Shown piece by piece: positions 1 through 7,588 of a stretch of 13,647 nucleotides of DNA (position 1 is its first letter; each line of letters opens with the position of its first letter). Origin of the DNA: an uncultured Chthonomonas sp. (lineage in GTDB: Bacteria > Armatimonadota > Chthonomonadetes > Chthonomonadales > CAJBBX01). The stretch lies in the NCBI GenBank assembly GCA_903886985.1, contig CAISOI010000258.1, positions 1-13,647 of the forward strand. Direction: 5' to 3'. A model generated the notes under the pieces. The model made no database searches. It was given only the letters and a program-made list of their open reading frames with translations, and had not been told where the DNA came from. The position numbers were made by a program, and so were the translations under genes.

Positions 1-2
1 CG

Positions 3-1457
3 AACCAACGCGTGGCACCGGGTTTTATAGACATTCATACGCATTCCGACCTGTCAGTCGTCTACCACCCCGAGCAAGAAAGCATCATTTCTCAAGGTAT
101 CACAACTCAGATAGTTGGCAACTGTTCGCTCTGTGTCGGATTTGCCACAAAAGATCCAATATTCGCAATGGAGAAGCGTTGGCTCGCTGCTCACAATGGC
201 AGAATTACTTGGAATAACCTCAAAGAACACCTGCAATTCGTTGAGGATCATGGCGTTGCCACGAACTACGTAATGCTGGCAGGTCAAGGAACGCTTCGGA
301 AACGCGTAATGGGAATGGATGAGCGCAAGCCGGACAATAACGAAATGGCGCAGATGAAATCCACTCTGCAGGACGCCTTCGAAAGTGGTGTTTGGGGTAT
401 TTCGACCGGCTTAGAATACACCCCTTCAAAATTTGCAGATATTCCTGAACTTGCCGAACTGGCAGCAGTCGGGGCAGAATTCGGTGGCATCTATGCTTCC
501 CACCTTCGCAATGAAGGAGACTTCCTGATTGAATCGGTTGAGGAAGCTTTGGAAATCGGACGACGTTCCGGAGTTCCCGTTCAGCTTTCCCACCACAAAG
601 CCGAGGGGAAAGCCAATTGGGGCAAAGTCGATCTAACATTGCGCATTGTTGAGGCGGCCCGGGCGGAAGGTATTGATGTTCAGTTGGACCAATACCCCTA
701 CACTGCCTTTCAGACCAGCATGGCTGTACAATTCCTTCCTCAGTGGATTAACAGCGGCGACAATGAGACTATCGTCGCGCGCCTTTTGGATCCCTCTGAA
801 CGAAGCAAAGTAGTGGAAGACATCCTAATGAACCACGCAGATTGGGATGATATTGAACCCGGATGTTACTGGGATACCGTACAAATTGGAGTTTCGCGGA
901 TCAATCGCACTTTGCAAGGACGGCGTCTGGCAGCAATTGCCAGAGAGCGCAACCATAGCCCAATACAAACCATGATCGATATCATTATTGAAGAGAAGAA
1001 CAACATTAGCGCGGTGAATTTTGCTATCAACGAAGCCGATATCGAAAAGGTTCTCCAACATCCCTTTACTATGATTGGATCCGACGCAGTCGGGACAGCC
1101 CCTCACGGAAAGTTTGGCGAAGACCGCGTACATCCGCGTTCTTATGGAACATTTCCGCGAGTGCTTGGACACTATGTGCGTGACCGACAGGTAGTGGAAG
1201 AAGTCGTTGCGATACGCAAAATGACGGGGCTGCCAGCCGAGCGCCTAGGTTTGGTAAATAGAGGTGCTTTAATGGTTGGCAACTTCGCAGATATCGTAAT
1301 TTATGATCCTAACACCATCAATGACAGAGCGACTTTTGAAGACTGTCATCAATTCTCGGTAGGCATCGACTATGTAATGGTAAACGGTAGATCCGCATGG
1401 GAGTTGGGAGCAAAAACAGGTAACCTTGCTGGAAGAGTACTCCGCAAAAACCACTGA
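3..1457 (+). CDS. N-acyl-D-amino-acid deacylase (D-aminoacylase family), 5' truncated
   Basis: This is a metal-dependent amidohydrolase that would remove the acyl group from N-acyl-D-amino acids; no export signal is visible in the part present. The reading frame is open to the window edge. The GTG at position 12 encodes an internal Val of the 'APGFIDIHTHSD' strand, so the true start lies upstream and I estimate about 55 residues are missing. Counting from that Val as residue 1, the metal ligands are H9 and H11, C38 in 'VGNCS', H164 in 'SHLRNEG' and H194 or H195 in 'QLSHHK', with the catalytic Asp D358 in 'IGSDAV'. The 29-residue H-to-C spacing and 30-residue H-to-H spacing match my recollection of the Alcaligenes D-aminoacylase. 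The C-terminal 'GNFADIVIYDP' is the usual beta-sandwich return. Substrate preference (D-Glu, D-Asp or neutral) cannot be read. The family is confident. The gene converges on the DUF1501 gene. Confidence 0.92.
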   Translation, partial: NQRVAPGFIDIHTHSDLSVVYHPEQESIISQGITTQIVGNCSLCVGFATKDPIFAMEKRWLAAHNGRITWNNLKEHLQFVEDHGVATNYVMLAGQGTLRKRVMGMDERKPDNNEMAQMKSTLQDAFESGVWGISTGLEYTPSKFADIPELAELAAVGAEFGGIYASHLRNEGDFLIESVEEALEIGRRSGVPVQLSHHKAEGKANWGKVDLTLRIVEAARAEGIDVQLDQYPYTAFQTSMAVQFLPQWINSGDNETIVARLLDPSERSKVVEDILMNHADWDDIEPGCYWDTVQIGVSRINRTLQGRRLAAIARERNHSPIQTMIDIIIEEKNNISAVNFAINEADIEKVLQHPFTMIGSDAVGTAPHGKFGEDRVHPRSYGTFPRVLGHYVRDRQVVEEVVAIRKMTGLPAERLGLVNRGALMVGNFADIVIYDPNTINDRATFEDCHQFSVGIDYVMVNGRSAWELGAKTGNLAGRVLRKNH

Positions 1458-1464
1458 TCCCTCG

Positions 1465-1510
1465 TTCAAAAGAAAGACCATCTCCCACGAAATAAAACGA
1501 GAGATGGTCT
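1465..1510 (-). terminator. Intrinsic terminator between convergent genes
   Basis: A perfect 10-bp inverted repeat, AGACCATCTC (1475-1484) and GAGATGGTCT (1501-1510), encloses a 16-nt loop. Read on the minus strand the stem is followed by the T-rich run TTCTTTTGAA (1465-1474). It therefore fits best as the terminator of the leftward PSD1/DUF1501 transcript, whose stop codon is about 35 bp away. On the plus strand the stem is followed by GTAACTC with no T-run, so it would be weaker for the D-aminoacylase, though it may act in both directions. Confidence 0.78.
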
Positions 1511-1543
1511 GTAACTCTATGATCAATTGGTCAGAATTGCCAG

Positions 1544-3013
1544 TTAGAAGAGCCCGATAACGGGTTTGGCTTTCACCAATTCTCTAGGCTGATTCAAGTG
1601 GTTGTAGGTAATGGTGTCAGGCGGAATTCCCAACGTATGATAAATTGTTGCGAGCACTTCCGTTGGGTGTACCGGATTTTCGATAGGGCTGGAAGCCGTT
1701 TCGTCCGATTTGCCGTATACTGCCCCGCGCTTAATTCCAGCTCCAGCTATTAGCGCCGTGTAGCAATACGGCCAGTGATCTCGCCCGTCCGGTGCATTTC
1801 CGTTGCCGGAAGTACTCACACCCATTCGCGGAGACCTGCCGAACTCGCCAATTGCGACAACTAAAGTATCATCCAACATCCCACGATCACTCAAGTCTTC
1901 CAACAAAGACGACAGTGCGCTATCCAGTTTTGGGCAATGAAGGTTTTTCAACGGCCCAAAATTCGCAGCATGAGTGTCCCATGCAGTAACCTTTGGATCT
2001 CCGTTTGCGACAGAAGGCCAGTTGACCTGCACAAATCGGGTACCCGCCTGAATAAGTCTTCGAGCGAGTAGAACCGATTGACCAAATGTGTGGCGACCAT
2101 ATTTATCCCGAACAGCATCGGGCTCTTTAGTCAGGTCAAACGCCTCACGAGCTTTGCCGGAAAGGATCAGGTCGAACGCCTTTCCATAATATTCGTCCAG
2201 CGCATAAGGTTTGACAGCTCTTTCTAGATCAGGCATACCAGCATCAATTATGGTTCTAAGATTTGCCCTTCGCTGCAGACGCATCTTCGAGATCTCTGCG
2301 CGCAATGAGAAATCGTCCACTTTTAGTCGTTCCATCTTGGTCTGGTCATCATCCCCGCCGGGAGGATACGCATAGTAGGGATCAAACGCCTTTCCAAGAA
2401 AACCTGCAGTTCCAGCTTTACCGATAACATTGCTCTCCTGCAATGGTCGCGGCAACATTACAAACGGCAGCATCGGAACATCCGGCGGATGAATTCGCGA
2501 AACCTGTGAACCGACATTTGGAAAATCTGTAGGAGCGGGCGGTTCCAACTGTCCGGAAGGCGAGACCTTATCGGCCTGCTCACCGGTAAGCATCTGGTAC
2601 ATAGCCGCCGTGTGATTGAACAAGCCATTTGGAGTGTAGCTCACGGAACGGATAAGAGTTGCTTTGTCCAATTGCTGTGCCAGCCGAGGCATTGTTTCCG
2701 AAATATGTACACCCGGGATCTTTGTCTTGATCGGCTTGAAGTCACCTCGAACATTGTCAGGCGCGTTTGGCTTGGGGTCCCATATATCTATATGACTCGG
2801 ACCGCCCTGAAGAAAAATCAGAATGACCGATTTGGCATTGCCGAAACCCGCGGCACCTTTTTTGTCGCCAATCTTGCCATCCTTCAGACCTTTTTCAAGC
2901 CGCAGAACTTCCGGCAGACTAAGTCCTAAGAAACCTGCACCGCCGACCCGGAGTAACTCCCTTCGAGTTACGCCGTCACAGTCTCTATGATGATTGCCTG
3001 GTATCGAAAACAT
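1544..3013 (-). CDS. DUF1501 family protein with Tat-type signal
   Basis: This is a 489-residue DUF1501 protein, a family structurally related to alkaline phosphatases and sulfatases whose biochemical role is not established. The N-terminus has a twin-arginine motif (T16-R17-R18-E-L-L) before a short hydrophobic stretch, residues 22-34, so export as a folded protein by Tat is likely. Family motifs are in order: 'GGPSHIDIWDPK' (70-81), 'WDTH' (345-348), 'GEFGRSP' (389-395) and 'GRDHWP' (410-415). Their His and Asp residues are plausible metal ligands. The ATG at 3013 is supported by GGAGAG six bases upstream. The gene lies 56 bp downstream of the PSD1 gene on the same strand, the standard pairing in Planctomycetota and Armatimonadota. 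It appears complete and is probably translated from a bicistronic mRNA ending at the hairpin near 1500. Confidence 0.93.
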   Translation of the reverse strand: MFSIPGNHHRDCDGVTRRELLRVGGAGFLGLSLPEVLRLEKGLKDGKIGDKKGAAGFGNAKSVILIFLQGGPSHIDIWDPKPNAPDNVRGDFKPIKTKIPGVHISETMPRLAQQLDKATLIRSVSYTPNGLFNHTAAMYQMLTGEQADKVSPSGQLEPPAPTDFPNVGSQVSRIHPPDVPMLPFVMLPRPLQESNVIGKAGTAGFLGKAFDPYYAYPPGGDDDQTKMERLKVDDFSLRAEISKMRLQRRANLRTIIDAGMPDLERAVKPYALDEYYGKAFDLILSGKAREAFDLTKEPDAVRDKYGRHTFGQSVLLARRLIQAGTRFVQVNWPSVANGDPKVTAWDTHAANFGPLKNLHCPKLDSALSSLLEDLSDRGMLDDTLVVAIGEFGRSPRMGVSTSGNGNAPDGRDHWPYCYTALIAGAGIKRGAVYGKSDETASSPIENPVHPTEVLATIYHTLGIPPDTITYNHLNQPRELVKAKPVIGLF

Positions 3014-3038
3014 TTTTTACTCTCCAAATCGGGAGGAT

Positions 3039-3056
3039 GCAGAGAAATACCTCTGC
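3039..3056 (-). other. Intercistronic hairpin between PSD1 and DUF1501 genes
   Basis: A perfect 6-bp inverted repeat, GCAGAG (3039-3044) and CTCTGC (3051-3056), has a 6-nt loop. It lies in the 56-bp gap after the PSD1 stop codon and before the DUF1501 ribosome binding site. No T-run follows on the minus strand, so it does not look like a terminator. It could affect the stability or processing of the two-gene mRNA. That role is inferred and the stem is short. Confidence 0.4.
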
Positions 3057-3069
3057 GAAGTAACTAACT

Positions 3070-5598
3070 CTATCTATTAAACAGAAATGATGGACTATTA
3101 ATTAATGCCCACATTATATCCTGAGCAGCACGTGCTTTGACAGCCTTTGCAGCTTCGACGTCCGTCAATTTAGTAGTTTTCGCAATATCCGTTATCAGCT
3201 CTTTGACATCCTCAGGTTTTACCACTAATACCGGCAGTGTTTTCTTGAGTTCGCTCGGAGTAGGCATACGACAAAGAACACTTAGAAAAATATCTTCAAC
3301 AATCTGCGTGTCGGAAAGATTTTTATCGACAAGTTTCGACACTAGTCCCGTTTTGTCTGCAATCGAGTTATTAATTGTATCACTGTTAATCAAGTTAAGT
3401 GCCTGCCCCAAACTAACAGTGCTGCTTCTCTCGCATTCACACGGAGACTCTCTGACAGGCCTGCCAAATAGTTCCAAAAACTCACTCCCTGCAGCCGAAC
3501 TATCCGGGAGTTGAACAGCTCTGAATCCAGAAGGAACCCCACCATACTTGCGTGTCGAACCTGTCGCCTGAGTCAGAGCATCTACTAGCTGCTCCGCAGT
3601 CAATCGACGTGGCAGAGCGTGGGAAAAGTTAGTCAGATCATCTCGATTCCAACTGTTCGCTTTGATACTCGCCTGATATGTTCGAGATGCACAGATGGTT
3701 CTAATCAGATACTGTGAATCAAAATTATGCTTGATGAAATCCGCCGTAAGCGCGTCCAGCAATTCAGGATTGACCGCCGGGTTACTCGAACGAATATCAT
3801 CAACGGGATCAATAATGCCCTTACCGAGGAAATAGCTCCAAATACGGTTTACAAAAGATTTTGCAAAAAGCGGATTCTTAGCAGAAGTCAGCCAGGCCGC
3901 CAGTGCCTCGCGTCGAGTGGAATTTAATTCCTTATCGACGGTAACGGGATAGGGATAACCTGCTGTCATTACCTTGTTTAATCGTGGATGCGTGACTTCG
4001 CCATCTCTACGTTCGTAAATCGTTTCATCGCCTTCTGCTACTGCAGGGCGATAGCCGATTCTTCCAAAATTGGCAGCGAATTGATAGTATTGAGTTTGAG
4101 TCCATCTTTCAAAAGGATGGTCATGGCACTTGTTGCAAGAGAACCTAATGCCAAGAAAGAGTTGGGTAACGTTTTCTGCAGCCTGATTTGGTTCACGTGC
4201 TACTCGCCAGTAAGAAGCGGCAGGATGATCAAAAGTCGAACCAGAAGCGGCAACGATTTCTTTTACGAATTCGTTGTAAGGGCGATTGACCGCAACCTGT
4301 TCGTGTAGCCAGTTCCGAAACTTCCACACACCACGTTCACCCAAAAACTTACGGTTAACTGATAATAGGTCAGACCATTTGTTAGTCCAGTTGTCCGAAT
4401 AATCGGGACTGCTAATCAGCAAATCTACCAATTGTGCCCGTTTGGACCGCGAAGGAGTTTTGTCCGCAATGAATGCGCGAACAGCATCCGGCGTCGGCGG
4501 CACTCCAATGATATCAATTGATGCGCGCCTCAAGAACTCTTCATCGGTACATAAACCAGACGGGATCGCCTTAATGCTCAACAACTTTGCATCGATGAAC
4601 TTGTCTATGTAGTTCAGCTGGGGCTGCGCTGCCCATTTATAACCAGTTCTATCCCCCAGCACAGTGATTCGATCTGCAGAATAATTACCTTCGTATCGGA
4701 CTAAGATCGACGCTTCACCTCGCCGAACGGAAGTAACCACTCCGTCGGGTGTGATGGTGGCGGTTTCGGGCATCGTGCTCGTGAAAACGGCCTCACGCGA
4801 AACGTCTCGGGAAGTCCCGTCTTGATAATGTGCAATCACCATGAGTTGTTGATGCTCACCGGGCAAAACCATTTTCGGCTGGTTTGGAAGAACTTCAATG
4901 CTGGTCGCACGAGTGGTCTTTCCAGCGTCGTTGTTAACGCCTTCCGCGATCCATCGATGCATAGTCGAATAGGCACGGGACTGTTCGTCAAATACCAAGC
5001 CGCCTTGATGCGCAACGCCCTGAGTGGGCTTAAGCAGCATCAAGCTCTGGGAAGGAACTGCACGATTAAATCTACGTCCAGAAATATCGTCAATCAGCGC
5101 GTGATAATCGTAATCGGGATCGTATCCGCGCAGAGATAGCTTAAAACCATTCTTGCCTTTTGCGGAACCATGGCAGGTGCCCTGATTGCAGCCCGTCTTT
5201 GCCATTAGGGGCATAACGTCTCTAACAAAGCTGACGGGGATCACTTTGGTGTTTGCAACCGTGACAGGAACCGTCTTTGATACACCGCCGAATTTGACAC
5301 TAAGCGTTCCAGTACCAGAACGAACAGGTGACATATAACCGTCTTTGCCAACTTTCACAATATTGGGGGTTATGAATTGCGCCTCGGTCGTAACATCGTG
5401 CCAAAACCCATCTTTTGTTTCTACTGAAACAAGCACACGCCGGCTATCCGCACCGTTATCAAACTTCAATGTTGCAGGAGATATCTTGATTGCAACAGGG
5501 GCCCATGATAATTTGGAGTCAGCACAAACGACCCCCGCTGCTACCAGAGAGAGACCAGCAATTGTTCCACAAAGTGTCGTACGACTATACCTATTCAT
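3070..5598 (-). CDS. PSD1-type protein: Ig-like domains plus DUF1549 and DUF1553, candidate heme sites
   Basis: This is an 842-residue exported protein of the planctomycete-cytochrome family (DUF1549/DUF1553); its function is unknown. Residues 1-26 form a Sec-type signal peptide. An Ig-like strand-rich segment (about 36-116) is followed by the PSCyt1-like motif C137-NQGT-C142-H143, then 'GKNGFKLSLRGYDP'. A second Ig-like, Big_2-type domain lies at about 233-313. DUF1549 spans about 328-518 and carries C488-NK-C491-H492 in 'CNKCHDHPFERWTQ', a normal CXXCH heme c motif. DUF1553 fills about 572-840. The first motif is CX4CH rather than CXXCH, so heme attachment there is uncertain. The ATG at 5598 has AAGGA about 7 bases upstream. 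The gene heads a two-gene unit with DUF1501 downstream. No clear promoter was found in the 91-bp gap upstream. Confidence 0.93.
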   Translation of the reverse strand: MNRYSRTTLCGTIAGLSLVAAGVVCADSKLSWAPVAIKISPATLKFDNGADSRRVLVSVETKDGFWHDVTTEAQFITPNIVKVGKDGYMSPVRSGTGTLSVKFGGVSKTVPVTVANTKVIPVSFVRDVMPLMAKTGCNQGTCHGSAKGKNGFKLSLRGYDPDYDYHALIDDISGRRFNRAVPSQSLMLLKPTQGVAHQGGLVFDEQSRAYSTMHRWIAEGVNNDAGKTTRATSIEVLPNQPKMVLPGEHQQLMVIAHYQDGTSRDVSREAVFTSTMPETATITPDGVVTSVRRGEASILVRYEGNYSADRITVLGDRTGYKWAAQPQLNYIDKFIDAKLLSIKAIPSGLCTDEEFLRRASIDIIGVPPTPDAVRAFIADKTPSRSKRAQLVDLLISSPDYSDNWTNKWSDLLSVNRKFLGERGVWKFRNWLHEQVAVNRPYNEFVKEIVAASGSTFDHPAASYWRVAREPNQAAENVTQLFLGIRFSCNKCHDHPFERWTQTQYYQFAANFGRIGYRPAVAEGDETIYERRDGEVTHPRLNKVMTAGYPYPVTVDKELNSTRREALAAWLTSAKNPLFAKSFVNRIWSYFLGKGIIDPVDDIRSSNPAVNPELLDALTADFIKHNFDSQYLIRTICASRTYQASIKANSWNRDDLTNFSHALPRRLTAEQLVDALTQATGSTRKYGGVPSGFRAVQLPDSSAAGSEFLELFGRPVRESPCECERSSTVSLGQALNLINSDTINNSIADKTGLVSKLVDKNLSDTQIVEDIFLSVLCRMPTPSELKKTLPVLVVKPEDVKELITDIAKTTKLTDVEAAKAVKARAAQDIMWALINSPSFLFNR

Positions 5599-5689
5599 TC
5601 AACGGTCCTTAACCAACATTAAACACGTTCTTAAACGCCAAGAGCTCTAAGGCAGCACTACTACTTCCAAAGTTCTCAGTGGAATCAAG

Positions 5690-7522
5690 CTATTCGCTGC
5701 GCCCGTTCAGATGAGATGCCAAAAACTTTTCAGCGGCAGCGTAGAACTTTAAGCGATTTTCGGGTCGCGCAAAACCATGCCCTTCATCCTCAAATAGAAG
5801 ATACTCCACCTGTTTGCCCCGTTCCTGCAAAGCGGCAACAATCTGTTCACTCTCAGCCTGCTTGACGCGTGGATCGTTAGCCCCCTGGGCAATCAATAGT
5901 GGACAGACAATCTGGTCCGCTTTGAATAATGGAGAGCGAGAATTGAGAAATTCTGGCTCAATCTCGGGGTCGCCGACACGCAAGGTGAACAACTTACGAA
6001 GGGGTTCCCAATAAGGAGGGATGGAGCTCATAAGTGTCATCAAATTACTCGGCCCAACAATATCCACTGCGCAGGCAAAGACTTCCGGTGTAAAGGCGAC
6101 ACCAACCAGCGCGGCATATCCCCCATAACTTCCGCCGTATATTGCTGCGCGCTTCGGGTCTGCAATGCCTTCTCGAACTGCCCAGTTCAACGCGTCGAGC
6201 AGGTCGTCGTGCATCTTTGCTCCCCACTCACGGTCCGCTGCATGCAAAAAGCTCTTTCCAAACCCTGTCGAGCCCCTGAAATTAATTTGTAGGCAGGCGT
6301 AACCTCTGTTTGCAAGCCATTGCGCCTCAGGATTGTATCCCCAGGTATCCCGAGCCCAGGGACCACCGTGAACATTGAGCACTATGGGCAGATTTTTCGG
6401 TTCGACCCCGACAGGTAAAGAGAGATAACAGTGGAGCGTGAGACCGTCCCGAGTGGCAATATGCACCGGTTTCATTGGAGCTAGGATTGCCTTCATCAGC
6501 TCGGGGCGTGCAGTAAATAGAAATTCTACTTCCCCTGTTCCCTTGCGATAGTGATAATAGGAAGCAGGAGCTATGTCACTGGTGTATAAAACTATCCAGT
6601 TCTCATCTGCAAGATCTCGACTGATAACGTGAAGTTCGCCGCGATTTCCCGATTGGAGAATCTCAAGATCCCGTTCGATGGCAGGGTCCAGCGCTTGCCA
6701 TTCTAACCCGTCTTCGTTAAATCCTACGGCCTGCACGTGGTGCAGCGTTGGATGGAAAAGGGCCTCATCAAGATCGACTGTGGGATGGCTTGCCAGCGTT
6801 ATTTCGGTCAAAGTAGCAATGTCCAATATGCGAAGTTCCTGCATGTCGGAGCCGACGGAGCTGCTCAGATACATACCCTTGCCATCTGGAGTATATCCAT
6901 AAGGGGCACCTTCGTCTTCTGGCCCCCAAACAGCTATAGACTTCCACACGTCTCCTTGGAGCACTCTTAATTCGTTGCCACCATCTGGCAAAGTGGCAAA
7001 AGCCGCGGTGACTTTGAAATCTTCATTGTCTACCCAGCCAATTACGTCACCCGGATTCTCTACTTCAAGTTTGGCTTCGCCAGAATCAAGAAAGATGCGA
7101 TAAACATCGTGTACGCGTTCATCACGTAAGTTTAGACCTGCTAAAACCTCGTTAGGATGTCGATAGTCTAATCCGACGAGTTTTGCCTGCAGATTCGGAT
7201 GCGGGGTTAAATCGCGGGCTTCTTTCGTCTCAACGTTTACCGCCCAGACGTGCCAGTTCTCGTCGCCATCTTTGTCCTGAACATATAGTAGATGGATACC
7301 GTCGTGTGCCCACATGAACGAACGAATTCCTCTTGCTCGGTCAGATGTGATAACTGCATCGTCCTTTTGTCCGATCGTGTAGACCCAGACGTTCAATACA
7401 CCTTCATCTGGGGCAATGTACGCAATGCGTTTTCCATCACGTGATATTTGGGCAGATGACTTGACCGGATTTCCAAAAAGGTCCTCACGCGGGATAATCG
7501 GCGGCATTTCGAGGGCAATCAT
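5690..7522 (-). CDS. S9 family peptidase (acylaminoacyl-peptidase / dipeptidyl-peptidase type)
   Basis: This is a 610-residue prolyl-oligopeptidase-type serine peptidase without a signal peptide, so it is probably cytoplasmic and acts on oligopeptides. The N-terminal half is a WD40-like beta-propeller with 'AQISRDGKRIAYIAP', 'WHVWAVNVET' and 'YTPDGKGMYL' repeats, roughly residues 20-330. The C-terminal half is an alpha/beta hydrolase: oxyanion-loop 'HGGPW' (about 385-389), nucleophile S465 in 'GGSYGG', acid D550 in 'GANDPRV' and base H582 in 'DEGHGF'. The triad is complete. I chose the ATG at 7522 because AGGAG ends six bases upstream; the TTG at 7528 sits almost against that site. The gene follows an intrinsic terminator by about 30 bp, so expression may depend on read-through or a hidden promoter. 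Exact specificity cannot be assigned. Confidence 0.93.
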   Translation of the reverse strand: MIALEMPPIIPREDLFGNPVKSSAQISRDGKRIAYIAPDEGVLNVWVYTIGQKDDAVITSDRARGIRSFMWAHDGIHLLYVQDKDGDENWHVWAVNVETKEARDLTPHPNLQAKLVGLDYRHPNEVLAGLNLRDERVHDVYRIFLDSGEAKLEVENPGDVIGWVDNEDFKVTAAFATLPDGGNELRVLQGDVWKSIAVWGPEDEGAPYGYTPDGKGMYLSSSVGSDMQELRILDIATLTEITLASHPTVDLDEALFHPTLHHVQAVGFNEDGLEWQALDPAIERDLEILQSGNRGELHVISRDLADENWIVLYTSDIAPASYYHYRKGTGEVEFLFTARPELMKAILAPMKPVHIATRDGLTLHCYLSLPVGVEPKNLPIVLNVHGGPWARDTWGYNPEAQWLANRGYACLQINFRGSTGFGKSFLHAADREWGAKMHDDLLDALNWAVREGIADPKRAAIYGGSYGGYAALVGVAFTPEVFACAVDIVGPSNLMTLMSSIPPYWEPLRKLFTLRVGDPEIEPEFLNSRSPLFKADQIVCPLLIAQGANDPRVKQAESEQIVAALQERGKQVEYLLFEDEGHGFARPENRLKFYAAAEKFLASHLNGRSE

Positions 7523-7528
7523 CAACAA

Positions 7529-7533
7529 CTCCT
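7529..7533 (-). promoter_or_regulatory. Ribosome binding site fixing the S9 peptidase start
   Basis: AGGAG on the minus strand lies six bases before the ATG at 7522. The frame is also open from a TTG at 7528, but that codon directly abuts this site with no spacer. The ATG is therefore the better start and removes two residues from the longest reading. Confidence 0.7.
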
Positions 7534-7550
7534 GATCAAGTTCATTTGAA

Positions 7551-7588
7551 TTTTTACAAAAAGGGCTACGGCTATTTGCCGGAGCCCT
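7551..7588 (-). terminator. Strong intrinsic terminator overlapping the 3' end of the CRTAC1-like gene
   Basis: On the minus strand AGGGCTCCGGC (7588-7578), a loop AAATA and GCCGTAGCCCT (7572-7562) form an 11-bp stem with one C/T mismatch, followed directly by TTTTTGT. The 5' arm and loop contain the last four sense codons and part of the TAG stop of the CRTAC1-like gene. It is the most classical terminator in the window. It ends the TPR/CRTAC1 transcript and separates it from the S9 peptidase gene, whose start is about 30 bp further on. Confidence 0.88.

Noticed and set aside
220..639. Minus-strand 139-codon reading inside the D-aminoacylase gene
   Set aside because: It lies entirely antisense to a conserved enzyme whose metal ligands are intact; it is a shadow frame.
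5618..5623. TTTAAT on the minus strand as a -10 box for the PSD1 gene
   Set aside because: It is one mismatch from consensus, but no -35-like hexamer lies 16-18 bp upstream, so I did not annotate a promoter.
5634..5656. CCTTAGAGCTCTTGG palindrome after the S9 peptidase gene as a terminator
   Set aside because: The self-complementary core AGAGCTCT leaves no loop, the outer bases mismatch, and no T-run follows.
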